56,212 nt of DNA from the NCBI RefSeq assembly GCF_000732615.1, contig NZ_JPGL01000068.1:1-56212 (forward strand), in the 5' to 3' direction. The stretch is from Burkholderia paludis (GTDB taxonomy: Bacteria; Pseudomonadota; Gammaproteobacteria; Burkholderiales; Burkholderiaceae). Positions 8,581-17,114 of the stretch are shown here, in pieces; the first letter of the stretch is position 1, and every line of letters starts with the position of its first letter. Both the position numbers and the translations under genes were made by a program. The notes beneath the pieces were generated by a model that was not told the origin of the DNA, did no database searches, and worked only from the letters and a program-made list of their open reading frames with translations.

Positions 8581-9873
8581 ATGCAATCTGCCGTCGTGGG
8601 CGCCGTGCGCGCTGCTGCCAGCCGCTACCGCTGGACCGTCTGTGCGCTGCTGTTTTTCGCGACGGTCATCAACTACATGGACCGGCAGATCCTCGGCCTG
8701 CTCGCGCCGATGCTCCAGCACGACATCGGCTGGAGCCAGGTGCAGTACGGCCGCATCGTGATGGCGTTTTCCGCGTTCTATGCGCTGGGCCTGCTCGGCT
8801 TCGGGCGCATCGTCGACTGGCTCGGCACGCGCGTCTCGTATGCGCTGGCGATGCTGGTGTGGAGCATCGCCGCGATGCTGCATGCGGCGGTCGGCTCGGT
8901 GACGGGTTTCGCGTTCGTGCGCGCGCTGCTCGGGATCGGCGAGGGCGGCAACTTCCCGGCCGCGATCAAGACGACGGCCGAATGGTTCCCGCGCCGCGAG
9001 CGCGCGCTCGCCACCGGCATCTTCAACTCGGGCGCGAACATCGGCGCGGTGTTCGCGCCGGCGATCATCCCGGCGGTCGCGGTGGCCTACGGCTGGCGCG
9101 CGGCGTTCGTGATCATCGGCGCGATCGGCATCGTGTGGCTCGCGGTGTGGCTCGTGCTCTATCGCCAGGCCGACACGCGCGCGCTTGCCGCGGAGTACGA
9201 CGAGCCGCGCGACGAAGCCGAGGCGATGGATGCGGCGAACGCGAACGCCGGCGCGCCGCGCTGGGGCGAACTGATCCGCAAGCGCGAGACGTGGGCGTTC
9301 CTGATCGGCAAGTTCCTGACCGACCCGGTGTGGTGGTTCTACCTGTTCTGGCTGCCGAAGTGGCTCAACGAGTCGCGCGGGATGGACATGCAGCACATCG
9401 GCCTGCCGCTCGTCTGCATCTATGCGCTGACGACGGTCGGCAGCATCGGCGGGGGCTGGCTGTCGTCGATGCTGCTGCGCGCGGGCTGGAGCGTGAACGG
9501 CGCGCGCAAGACGGCGATGCTGATCTGCGCCTGCTGCGTGTTGCCGATCGCGTTCGTGTCGCAGGTGCAGAACCTGTGGGTCGCGGTGCTGATCGTCGGC
9601 CTCGCGGCCGCCGCGCACCAGGGCTGGTCGGCCAACCTGTTCACGACGGCGTCCGACCTGTTTCCGCGCCGCGCAGTCGCGTCGGTGGTCGGCATCGGCG
9701 GGATGGCCGGTTCGATCGGCGGCGTGCTGTTCTCGGAAGTGATCGGCCAGGTGCTGCAGCGCACGGGCCATTACTGGGTGCTGTTCGCGATCGGCGCGTC
9801 GGCCTACCTGATCGCGCTGGCCGTGATGCACACGCTCACGCCGAAGATGAAGCCCGTGCGACTCGACGCGTGA
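8581..9873 (+). CDS. MFS transporter, anion:cation symporter type, probable hexuronate uptake
   Basis: A 430-residue inner-membrane protein with about 12 hydrophobic segments and the ACS-family signatures VINYMDRQILGLLAPMLQHDIGW and LLGIGEGGNFPAAIKTTAEWFPRRERALATGIFNSG. This family includes ExuT and GudP, proton symporters for hexuronates and aldarates. The start ATG at 8581 follows a GGAGA site; an upstream GTG would add only a low-complexity leader. It shares an operator with the uronate dehydrogenase across the LacI gene, so glucuronate or galacturonate is the likely substrate. A strong terminator follows. Confidence 0.88.
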   Translation: MQSAVVGAVRAAASRYRWTVCALLFFATVINYMDRQILGLLAPMLQHDIGWSQVQYGRIVMAFSAFYALGLLGFGRIVDWLGTRVSYALAMLVWSIAAMLHAAVGSVTGFAFVRALLGIGEGGNFPAAIKTTAEWFPRRERALATGIFNSGANIGAVFAPAIIPAVAVAYGWRAAFVIIGAIGIVWLAVWLVLYRQADTRALAAEYDEPRDEAEAMDAANANAGAPRWGELIRKRETWAFLIGKFLTDPVWWFYLFWLPKWLNESRGMDMQHIGLPLVCIYALTTVGSIGGGWLSSMLLRAGWSVNGARKTAMLICACCVLPIAFVSQVQNLWVAVLIVGLAAAAHQGWSANLFTTASDLFPRRAVASVVGIGGMAGSIGGVLFSEVIGQVLQRTGHYWVLFAIGASAYLIALAVMHTLTPKMKPVRLDA

Positions 9874-9906
9874 TCGCGCGACAGCGCGAGCGCGTGCCGG
9901 CAAGCG

Positions 9907-9934
9907 AACGCGCCGCCCTCGGGCGGCGCGTTTT
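9907..9934 (+). terminator. Rho-independent terminator after the MFS gene
   Basis: The stem CGCGCCGCC / GGCGGCGCG (9909-9917 and 9922-9930) with a 4-base loop is followed by TTTT. It lies 35 bases past the transporter stop codon. Confidence 0.8.
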
Positions 9935-9953
9935 CCATTGAGGCGGCGGGAAT

Positions 9954-10946
9954 TCAGCCGGCCGCGGCCGTCGATGCGCGCATGATCAGCCGCGGCTCGA
10001 ACGTCGAGTAGCTGGCGTCGGTGCGCCCCGCGAGCGCGTCGATCAGCTTCTGCATCGCAAGCTCGCCCATGTTCTCGCTCTGGATGTCGACGGTCGTCAG
10101 CGCGGGCGCCGCGTATTCGCCGTACGGCACGTTGTCGATGCCGGCGACCGAGACGTCCTGCGGCAGCCGGAAGCCGAGCGATGCGGCCTCCTTCATGAAG
10201 CCGAGCGCGATCAGGTCGTTGTAGCAGATCACCGCCTGCGGACGCTGCGGCCCGAGCATCACGCGCGAACACGCGCGCTCGCCGGCTTCGGCGGTCGGCG
10301 CGTGCGCGTCGTGCACGTCGAGCGTGAGCCCGGCCTCGGCGAGGCAGTCGCGTGCGCCCTGGATGCGTTCGTCGTTCACGCGCGCGGTGCCGAAGCCGAG
10401 ATACGCGATGCGCGTGTGGCCGAGATTGAGCAGGTGGCGCGCGAGCATGTAGGTGGACAGCCGGTTGTCGATGCCGACGCTCGGGATCGGCAGGCCGGGG
10501 CTGCGGCGCAGCAGCACCAGCGGCTTGTTGAGATCGAGCATCCAGCCGGCCTCGTCGTCGGGCATCCGCGTGCTGACGATCAGCCCGTCGACGCGTTGCG
10601 CGAGCGCCTCGATCAGCGAGCGTTCGCGCGCCTGGCTCTCTTCGGTGTCGACGAGCAGCAGCGTGTAGTCGTGCTGGAGCGCGACGCGGTTGGCCCCCTT
10701 CACCACGTTCGTGAAGTGCGGGTTGCTGATGTCGAGGATCACGAGGCCGATGGTGCGCGTGCGGCCGGTGATCATCGAGCGCGCGAGCGGGTTCGACCGG
10801 TAGCCGAGCCGGTCGATCGCCTCCTTGAGCCGCGCCTCGACGGTCGGCGAAAAGCGCTGCGTGCCGTTCACGTACTTCGATACCGTCGCGACCGACACGC
10901 CGGCTTCCGCCGCCACGTCGCGGATCGTCGGGGAAACTTTTTTCAT
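9954..10946 (-). CDS. LacI family transcriptional repressor of the uronate genes
   Basis: A 330-residue LacI/GalR protein. The helix-turn-helix and hinge are at residues about 6-60 (TIRDVAAEAGVSVATVSKYV, then YRSNPLARSM). The periplasmic-binding-protein-like effector domain follows (TIGLVILDISNPHFTNVVKG, PSVGIDNRLSTYMLARHLL, AVICYNDLIALGFMKEA). The start MKKVSPTIRDV is the normal family N-terminus; an upstream in-frame start would add 21 unrelated residues. It lies between two genes that both carry AAAACGTTTTCC palindromes, and a weaker copy overlaps its own leader, suggesting autoregulation. The effector is probably a uronate or its oxidation product. Confidence 0.93.
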   Translation of the reverse strand: MKKVSPTIRDVAAEAGVSVATVSKYVNGTQRFSPTVEARLKEAIDRLGYRSNPLARSMITGRTRTIGLVILDISNPHFTNVVKGANRVALQHDYTLLLVDTEESQARERSLIEALAQRVDGLIVSTRMPDDEAGWMLDLNKPLVLLRRSPGLPIPSVGIDNRLSTYMLARHLLNLGHTRIAYLGFGTARVNDERIQGARDCLAEAGLTLDVHDAHAPTAEAGERACSRVMLGPQRPQAVICYNDLIALGFMKEAASLGFRLPQDVSVAGIDNVPYGEYAAPALTTVDIQSENMGELAMQKLIDALAGRTDASYSTFEPRLIMRASTAAAG

Positions 10947-10950
10947 CGGA

Positions 10951-10964
10951 GGGTAACGTTTTCG
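10951..10964. promoter_or_regulatory. Weak LacI-type operator in the repressor leader
   Basis: GGGTAACGTTTTCG matches the perfect operator GGAAAACGTTTTCC in 11 of 14 positions. It lies 5 bases upstream of the repressor start codon, where binding would block transcription or initiation. Autoregulation is inferred. Confidence 0.45.
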
Positions 10965-11086
10965 TTCGATAACGCCGGATTGTGGCAGAAAAAGGCGACA
11001 CGCGGCCACCCGCGGATATCGGGAAAGTGCGGATGGCTGCGGCCGGGTTCGACCATTGACGTTCGGCGCCGCTCCCGCGTATAGTT

Positions 11087-11100
11087 GGAAAACGTTTTCC
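11087..11100. promoter_or_regulatory. LacI-type operator upstream of uronate dehydrogenase
   Basis: GGAAAACGTTTTCC is a perfect 14-bp palindrome 38 bases before the dehydrogenase start. It is the best match to the sites at 8449-8464 and 10951-10964. Confidence 0.75.
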
Positions 11101-11138
11101 GATTCAGTCAGATTTCAGGTCAGATTCAAGGAGATTCG

Positions 11139-11972
11139 ATGAACGCCTCATCCACCGCGGCACGCAAGCCGTTCGGGCGCCTGCTGCTGACGGGCGCGGC
11201 CGGCAACCTCGGCCGCCAGCTGCGCGGCGCACTCGCCGACTGGGCCGATGTCGTGCGCGTCAGCGACATCGCGGCGCTGGGCGATGCGGCCGCGCATGAA
11301 GAAACCCGCATGGTCGATCTGGCCGACCGGGCCGCCGTGATGCAGCTGGTCGACGGCGTGGACGCGATCGTCCACCTCGGCGGCATTTCGGTCGATGCGC
11401 CGTTCGACGATCTCGTCGGGGCGAACATCACGGGCACGTACAACCTGTACGAAGCCGCGCGCAAGCATGGCGTGAAGCGCGTCGTGTTCGCGAGCTCGAA
11501 CCATGCGATCGGCTTCCATCCGGTCACGGAAGTGCTCGACGCCGATTCGCCGCTGCGTCCCGACAGCCTGTACGGCGTGACGAAGTGCTTCGGCGAATCG
11601 CTGTCGCGCTATTACTTCGACCGCTTCGGGATCGAGACCGTGTGCCTGCGGATCGGTTCGTCGTTCGAGGTGCCGAAGAACCCGCGCATGCTCGTCACGT
11701 TCCTCAGCTATCGCGACTTCATCGAGCTGGTGCGCTGTTCGCTGCTGACGAATCGCGTCGGGCACGCGATCGTCTACGGCGCGTCGGACAACCCGGTGAA
11801 GTGGTGGGACAACACGAAGGCCGGCTTCCTCGGCTTCCGTCCGCGCGACAGTTCCGAGCAGTTCGCGGAGCTGTTCCCGGTGACGGCGCCGACCGCCGAC
11901 CACGACGATCCCGCGCAGCGGTTCCAGGGCGGCGGCTTCGTCGTCGGCGAGCCGATGGAGCGGAAGGCGTAG
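11139..11972 (+). CDS. udh: Uronate dehydrogenase (NAD-dependent epimerase/dehydratase family)
   Basis: Oxidises D-glucuronate or D-galacturonate to the aldaric acid lactone with NAD, the first step of the oxidative uronate route. The 277-residue short-chain dehydrogenase has the Rossmann loop TGAAGNLGRQL, VHLGGISVD, FASSNHAIGFHPV (SSNHxIGF is characteristic of Udh) and the catalytic SLYGVTKCFGE (Tyr-x3-Lys). The ATG at 11139 follows AAGGAG; a TTG further upstream overlaps the operator and is unlikely. It shares that operator with the MFS transporter. Downstream aldarate catabolism genes are not in the window. Confidence 0.9.
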   Translation: MNASSTAARKPFGRLLLTGAAGNLGRQLRGALADWADVVRVSDIAALGDAAAHEETRMVDLADRAAVMQLVDGVDAIVHLGGISVDAPFDDLVGANITGTYNLYEAARKHGVKRVVFASSNHAIGFHPVTEVLDADSPLRPDSLYGVTKCFGESLSRYYFDRFGIETVCLRIGSSFEVPKNPRMLVTFLSYRDFIELVRCSLLTNRVGHAIVYGASDNPVKWWDNTKAGFLGFRPRDSSEQFAELFPVTAPTADHDDPAQRFQGGGFVVGEPMERKA

Positions 11973-12331
11973 GCGGCAGCGCGCGCCGGGCGAACGCTTC
12001 ATCGACGAAGGGCCGGCGGGTGCGGCAAAGGGCAGGGCATCCGGTCTGACGGGTTCCGCCAAGCGGGGCCGCCAAGCGACGAACACGCCGGACGGCCGCA
12101 TGCGCCGCATGACGATCGGGCGCGCGACGTCGATCGGGATCGACGAGACGCGCGCGGCGATGACGCGCGACGTCGGCCACGCGCGCCGACGTCCGCCTTG
12201 CCAGCGGGCCGCGCGTCGGTAAGAATGCGGCGAGACCACGCGCGGCCGATCCGCGGTACGCGTGACGACCATCGACCCGCACGGCGGCCGCCCCGGCGCG
12301 TTCGCCCGATCACCACGCCACGCTATCCGCC
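11973..12331. other. Intergenic region, udh to CHASE kinase
   Basis: About 360 GC-rich bases with no supported gene. The end should hold the promoter of the kinase-regulator pair. I found no clear terminator or operator. Confidence 0.5.
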
Positions 12332-14059
12332 ATGATCCGGCGCGCTTCCCGCCATCCGCTCGCGATCGCCGCGATCGTCCTGATGCTGCTGCTCGGCGTC
12401 ACGCACCTGGTCGTGGTCCAGCTCGACGCGCGCGCCCGCGCGGCGGCGGACCTGAAGTTCGGCGAGTTCGTCACGGATACGGCCAACAAGATCCAGGTGC
12501 AACTGCTGCGCTACGTGGACGTGCTGTCCGGCGTGCGCGGGCTGTGGTCGGTGGTCGGGGATCCGAGCCCCCGGCAGTTTCACGAATACGTCGCGTCGCT
12601 GCACGTCGCGCAGCGTTTTCCGGCGCTCGAATCCGTCAATTACTGCGACTATGTCGCGACCGGCGATACGGCGCGCTACCAGCAGTCGATCCGCACGCTG
12701 CTGAACGATCCGTCGTTCACGGTGTTCCCGGCGACCACGCCGCATTCGTACCGTGCGGTGCTGCGCTACAACGAGCCGCCCGAACCGATCTACCGCGGCC
12801 GCGACATCGCGACGAACTTCAACTGGAACATCGGGGGCGACACGAGCCGCTCGGGCGAGCCCTATACGTCGGGTATCGGCGTCGCGCAGCTCGACGGGCA
12901 TCGCGAGCCCGGGCTCGGCGTGCGCCTGACGGTGTATCGCGGCGGCACGGTGCCGCCGCCGGCCGAGCGCGTGGCGCGTGCGATCGGGTCGGCCGGCATC
13001 TTCGTGGATATCCAGCCGTTGATTCGCGAGGCGATGCCCGAGGACGACTGGCGGTTCGTATCGTTGCGGCTGCATTCGGTCGCGAAACCCGGCGAGAGCG
13101 CCGACGTCCGGCGGCGCATGCTGTTCGCCTACGACAACGCCGCGTTGGCCGGCGCGGCGACGATGGCCCAGCGCCGCACGTTCGTCGTTGCCGGCCGCCA
13201 GTTCGTGCTCGACATCGCCGTGCCGGCCGGCCACTTCCAGGACACGATCGGCCGCCATATCCGTACGATCGGCTATGCGCTCGGCGGCGCGATCGGCTTC
13301 GCCGCCGCGACCATCATCTACCTGCTGCTGGTTGCGCAGCGCCGCCTCGCCGACACCGTCACGCAGCAGTCCGTGTCGCTCAAGAGCACGCAGCACCAGG
13401 TGTCGACGCTGCTCGACGCGCAACTGCGCGCCGAGCGCGAGCTCACGCGGCAGGGCGAGCGCGAGCGCCAGCAGATCGGCCGCGAGCTGCACGACGATCT
13501 CGGCCAGAAGCTCACCGGGGCGTCGCTGATGCTGAGCACGCTCGCGCAGTCGCGCCGCGACGGCGCGGACGATCAGCAGCAGGTGATCGACAAGGTATCG
13601 GCGATCGTCGAGGACGGCATTCATACGATCCGCACGCTGTCGCGCGGGCTGTCGCCGTTCGACGGTTCGCCGCACGATCTCGCGGCCGCGCTGCGCGAAC
13701 TGTGCGGCGACGTCGACCGCATCGCCGCCGCCGGCTGCCACCTGAGTGTCGAGTACGATACCGAACTGCTGTCGCCGGACGCGTCGCTGCACCTGTACCG
13801 GATCGTGCAGGAATCGATCTCGAACGCGTTGCGGCACGGGCGCGCGACGCGCATCGACGTGGCGCTGCGCGACATCGACGGCCGCGTCGGGCTGTCGATC
13901 CACGACAACGGCACGGGCTTCGCGCCGGGCGTCGATCCGGCCGCGCAGCCGGCGTCGCGCCTCGGGCTGCGCAGCATCCGTTCGCGCGCGCAACTGCTCG
14001 GCCTGCAGGCGCGCTTCCTGACCAACGAAACCGGCGGCACGACCGTCGAAGTGGACTGA
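12332..14059 (+). CDS. CHASE-domain sensor histidine kinase (NarX/DegS type)
   Basis: A 575-residue membrane kinase. One transmembrane segment is at about residues 8-28, a periplasmic CHASE domain follows (SVNYCDYV, SYRAVLRYNEPPEP, FNWNIGGD), and a second segment is at about 310-333. The cytoplasmic part has a HisKA_3 dimerisation domain with phospho-acceptor His387 in IGRELHDDLGQ, then an HATPase domain (YRIVQESISNALRHG, SIHDNGTGF, LGLRSIRSRAQLLG). CHASE domains sense small extracellular molecules; the ligand is unknown. The stop is 3 bases before the response regulator start, so the two are co-transcribed. Confidence 0.93.
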   Translation: MIRRASRHPLAIAAIVLMLLLGVTHLVVVQLDARARAAADLKFGEFVTDTANKIQVQLLRYVDVLSGVRGLWSVVGDPSPRQFHEYVASLHVAQRFPALESVNYCDYVATGDTARYQQSIRTLLNDPSFTVFPATTPHSYRAVLRYNEPPEPIYRGRDIATNFNWNIGGDTSRSGEPYTSGIGVAQLDGHREPGLGVRLTVYRGGTVPPPAERVARAIGSAGIFVDIQPLIREAMPEDDWRFVSLRLHSVAKPGESADVRRRMLFAYDNAALAGAATMAQRRTFVVAGRQFVLDIAVPAGHFQDTIGRHIRTIGYALGGAIGFAAATIIYLLLVAQRRLADTVTQQSVSLKSTQHQVSTLLDAQLRAERELTRQGERERQQIGRELHDDLGQKLTGASLMLSTLAQSRRDGADDQQQVIDKVSAIVEDGIHTIRTLSRGLSPFDGSPHDLAAALRELCGDVDRIAAAGCHLSVEYDTELLSPDASLHLYRIVQESISNALRHGRATRIDVALRDIDGRVGLSIHDNGTGFAPGVDPAAQPASRLGLRSIRSRAQLLGLQARFLTNETGGTTVEVD

Positions 14060-14062
14060 CCG

Positions 14063-14713
14063 ATGAACCAGACCATCGTGCTCGTCGACGATCACCCGAT
14101 CGTCCGCGAGGGCCTCGCGACGCTGCTGCATTCGGTGCCCGGCTACCGGGTCGTCGCGCAGGCCGGCAACGCGCGCGACGGCCTCGACGCCGTGCGCACG
14201 CACCGGCCCGGCATCGCGGTGATCGACCTGATGCTCGGCGACACGCTCGCGCTGCGGCTGATCGAGACGATCGCGCAGACGTGCCCCGACACGGCCGTGG
14301 TCTGCATCTCGATGCACTCGGATGCCGCGTATGCGGAACCGGCCGCGCTGGCCGGCGCGCTCGGCTACGTGAACAAGGCGAACGTGAGCCGCGTGATCCT
14401 CGATGCGATCGATTCGGTGCTGCGCGGCGTGCCGTATTTCCCGGCGGAAGTGCAGCAGAACCTGCTGCGCCGCGCGCGCGGCCAGGTGGCGAAGCCGACC
14501 ACGCCGCTCGCCGCGCTGTCGCCGCGCGAGATCGAGATCCTGCGGATGATCGGCGAAGGGCTGACGAAGCAGCAGATCGCCGAGCGGATCGGGCGCAGCG
14601 CGAACACGGTCGAGGCGCACCGCACCAACATCAAGCGCAAGCTCGGCCTCGACAACAATGCCGAACTGATCCGTTTCTCCGCGCTGAACCTGGCGCCCGC
14701 GCCCGCGCGCTGA
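14063..14713 (+). CDS. NarL/LuxR family response regulator
   Basis: A 216-residue regulator with a receiver domain (VDDHPIVREGLATLL, phospho-acceptor Asp55 in VIDLMLGD, Lys in YVNKAN) and a C-terminal LuxR helix-turn-helix at about residues 150-205 (LSPREIEILRMIGEGLTKQQ, then NTVEAHRTNIKRKLGL). It is the cognate partner of the preceding CHASE kinase. Its targets are unknown; the lipoprotein gene 335 bases downstream on the same strand is one candidate. Confidence 0.94.
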   Translation: MNQTIVLVDDHPIVREGLATLLHSVPGYRVVAQAGNARDGLDAVRTHRPGIAVIDLMLGDTLALRLIETIAQTCPDTAVVCISMHSDAAYAEPAALAGALGYVNKANVSRVILDAIDSVLRGVPYFPAEVQQNLLRRARGQVAKPTTPLAALSPREIEILRMIGEGLTKQQIAERIGRSANTVEAHRTNIKRKLGLDNNAELIRFSALNLAPAPAR

Positions 14714-15048
14714 ATCGCGAAGCGAGCGCCCCTCGCTCACGGGTTGATGGCCGCATCGGCCCGTCGAGCGATTGTCCGGCCCGCGCGTCGGCCCTACGAT
14801 CCCGCTCAATACGACAACAACACCGCGGGGTCTTCATGCCATTCCGACTTTTGCCCGACGGGCCCGGCACGGCCGGCCCGCAGCCCGACCCACGCAGCCT
14901 GACGGCCTGAACGCCAGGGCCGCGCGCACGGCAAGTGCCTGCCGCCGCGCGCGCCTGCGTTCGCGCACCGCCATCGCTTGCCGGCGGCGACGTCGTCGCA
15001 CCCGGTTCGCCGTTCACAACCCTTCACAACCACAAGAGCGAGACCACG
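14714..15048. other. Intergenic region before the lipoprotein gene
   Basis: About 335 GC-rich bases with no supported gene. It probably contains the promoter and leader of the lipoprotein gene. No strong hairpin with a T-tract was seen. Confidence 0.45.
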
Positions 15049-16488
15049 ATGAAACAACAGACCCTGGCCGGCCTGCTGGCCGGCACGACCCTGCTCGGCG
15101 CGCTGGCCGGATGCGGCGGCGGCGACGGCAGCACGCCGTCGTCGTCGAACGGCGGCAACGGCAACGTGACGACGACGCTGAGCGGCACCGTCGCGACCGG
15201 CGCACCGCTCGGCAACGTGACCGTCACGGCCTACGACGCGAGCGGCAGCCAGTGCGGCTCGGCCGTGTCCGCGGCGGACGGCACCTACGTGATGCGCAAC
15301 ATCCACTGCTCGTCGCCGTTCCTGATCGAGGCGCAGACGGCCGACGGCCTGCTCGTGTCGCCGTACGTCGGCTCGGGCATCGCGGCGAACATGAACGTGA
15401 CGCCGCTGACGACGGGCATCTTCTTCGGCACGATCGCCGCGAGCGGCGTCACGAAGACGCTGACCGATTCGCTGCAGACGCTCGACGCGGCGCAGCTCAA
15501 GGGCTACTACGCGAACATCACCGCCGACCTGAACACGATGTTCCCGCCGTCCGCGTACGGCGTCGACTGGTCGAGCATCGATCCGGTCGCGACGCCGTTC
15601 CAGGCGAACCACCAGCTCGTCGACGCGGTGCTCGACAACCTCGGGCTGATCCGCCCGACGGCGGCCAATCCGTCCGTCACCTACGTGAACACGCGCACCA
15701 GCCAGACGTTCTCGACGACGCCGTCGGGCAGCGGCGGCGCCGCGTCCGTCGGCAGCGTGGGCGCCCAGGCGCCGCTCGCATCGTCGGTGGCGGCGGCGAA
15801 CACGACGGTCGGCTATCTCGACTTCAACTACCAGCAGCCGCTCGCGTCGACGACGAACCTGAGCGGCTCGATCCTCGATTCCGGCGCGTCGGGCGGCGGG
15901 ATCGCGGGCACGGTGTCGTTCGGCAGTCCGCAGGTTTCGTCGGCGTTCACGAGCGTCGGCGGCAACTACACGTGGGGCGCGAAAATCGCGGCGGCGAGCG
16001 GGTTCGATGCGAGCGCAACCGATTTCAACCTGCCGGCCGTCGCGATGCTGTGCCAGTCGCTGCCGGGGCAGGGCACGGGGCCGTCGAACCTGAAGTCGAC
16101 CGACGTGCTGGTGCCCGCCAACGCGGTGCCGGTGACGCAGGCGTCCGACCTGATCGGCGTGTCGTTCACGCGCTACTACGAGGATTGCCTGCAGGGCGGC
16201 ACGAGCCCCGCGACGACGACCGGCAACTACCTGTCGTTCGACGGGCAGGGCGGCGCGACCTTCGTCGTCGCGAACGGCGGCTCGGCGTCGCAGACGGTCA
16301 CGGTGCCGGCCGCGCAGGTGACGGGCGCGCTGACGGGCACGCCGCTCGTGTCGCTCGGCGGGCAGCCGGGCAGTACCGTGCTGTCGGCGTACCGTTACCA
16401 GACCGCGTACGGGCTGACGCGCTACGTGCTGGTCGAGCGCGGCGGCGCGGGGGCGTCGTCGGCGTATGTGGGGATCTGGTTGCAGTAA
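15049..16488 (+). CDS. Large putative lipoprotein of unknown function
   Basis: 479 residues. The signal peptide MKQQTLAGLLAGTTLLGALAGC ends in the lipobox LAGC and is followed by a Gly/Ser/Asn-rich linker, so the mature protein is probably lipid-anchored. The first folded part (about residues 43-100, SGTVATGAPLGNVTVTAYDA) resembles a carboxypeptidase-regulatory-like beta-sandwich. The rest is rich in Ser, Thr, Gly and Ala, with scattered cysteines (MLCQSLPG, YYEDCLQGG). The start was chosen at MKQQT because upstream in-frame codons give no signal peptide. I do not recognise a specific function. It lies downstream of the CHASE/NarL pair. Confidence 0.8.
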   Translation: MKQQTLAGLLAGTTLLGALAGCGGGDGSTPSSSNGGNGNVTTTLSGTVATGAPLGNVTVTAYDASGSQCGSAVSAADGTYVMRNIHCSSPFLIEAQTADGLLVSPYVGSGIAANMNVTPLTTGIFFGTIAASGVTKTLTDSLQTLDAAQLKGYYANITADLNTMFPPSAYGVDWSSIDPVATPFQANHQLVDAVLDNLGLIRPTAANPSVTYVNTRTSQTFSTTPSGSGGAASVGSVGAQAPLASSVAAANTTVGYLDFNYQQPLASTTNLSGSILDSGASGGGIAGTVSFGSPQVSSAFTSVGGNYTWGAKIAAASGFDASATDFNLPAVAMLCQSLPGQGTGPSNLKSTDVLVPANAVPVTQASDLIGVSFTRYYEDCLQGGTSPATTTGNYLSFDGQGGATFVVANGGSASQTVTVPAAQVTGALTGTPLVSLGGQPGSTVLSAYRYQTAYGLTRYVLVERGGAGASSAYVGIWLQ

Positions 16489-16572
16489 CGGGGGGCGGGG
16501 CCGGCCGGGCCCGTCTCGGCCCGTCTCGCCGCAGTGCGGCCCGGTCGGGAGAGCGGGCCGCGACGTCGCCGG

Positions 16573-17037
16573 TTACGCGCGCTTGCGCGCCGGTCGCGGG
16601 GCGGGCACGGGCAGCGGCGGCGGCGCTTCGTCGGCCTGCGCACACAGCCGGTCGAGCATCCGTTGCGCGGTGCCCGCGCAATCCTCGCTCGGCGGCTTGT
16701 TCACGATTTCGTCGATCAGTGCCTCGAGATGCTGCCGGTTCTGCGCGAGGCGTTGTTCGAGCAGCGCGATTTCGTCGACCTTGTGCCGCAGCGAGGCCAG
16801 CAGTTCGTCGCGCGGCCACGCGCCGAGATCGGGCGGCAGCACCGCGCGGATTTCGTCGAGCGCGAAGCCCGCGCGCTGCGCGCGGTCGATGATCGCGAGC
16901 CGCGTCAGCGCTTCCGATCCGTATTCGCGGTAGCCGTTTGCCTGCCGGCGGGCCGGTTCGAGCAGGCCGCTCGCTTCGTAGAAGCGGATGCGCGACGCCG
17001 CGATGCCGCTGGCGCGGGCCAGTTCGCCGATTTTCAT
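16573..17037 (-). CDS. MerR family transcriptional regulator
   Basis: A 154-residue MerR protein. The winged helix-turn-helix is at residues 1-70 (MKIGELARASGIAASRIRFY, then EASGLLEPARRQANGYREYG), followed by a long coiled-coil helix (LRHKVDEIALLEQRLAQNRQHLEALIDEI). It lacks the clustered cysteines of metal sensors; single cysteines occur at EDCAGTA and RLCAQ. The start at MKIGEL is four residues inside the longest frame and fits the family. It is divergent from an Old Yellow Enzyme family gene, and the intergenic promoter has the long spacer MerR activators need. Confidence 0.92.
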   Translation of the reverse strand: MKIGELARASGIAASRIRFYEASGLLEPARRQANGYREYGSEALTRLAIIDRAQRAGFALDEIRAVLPPDLGAWPRDELLASLRHKVDEIALLEQRLAQNRQHLEALIDEIVNKPPSEDCAGTAQRMLDRLCAQADEAPPPLPVPAPRPARKRA

Positions 17038-17058
17038 GGGGGACTCCAAAGGGGCTTG

Positions 17059-17080
17059 ACCTTGAAGTTGACTTTAAAGT
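17059..17080 (+). promoter_or_regulatory. MerR-type operator within a long-spacer promoter
   Basis: ACCTTGAAGTTGACTTTAAAGT is a 22-bp imperfect palindrome with three mismatched pairs. A TTGACC -35 element at 17056-17061 and a TATCGT -10 at 17081-17086 bracket it with a 19-base spacer. That overlong spacing is the hallmark of promoters that MerR proteins activate by untwisting. Confidence 0.7.
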
Positions 17081-17114
17081 TATCGTGGGCCATCGTCAAT
17101 CGAGGGAGCCCACC

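Noticed and set aside
8347..11001. Long leftward open frame across the transporter and repressor genes
   Set aside because: It is antisense or out of frame with well-supported genes, and its product is dominated by Arg, Ala, His and Asp, as expected for shadow frames in high-GC DNA.
12323..14809. Long leftward open frame opposite the CHASE kinase and response regulator
   Set aside because: Low-complexity, Arg-rich product antisense to two clear signalling genes.
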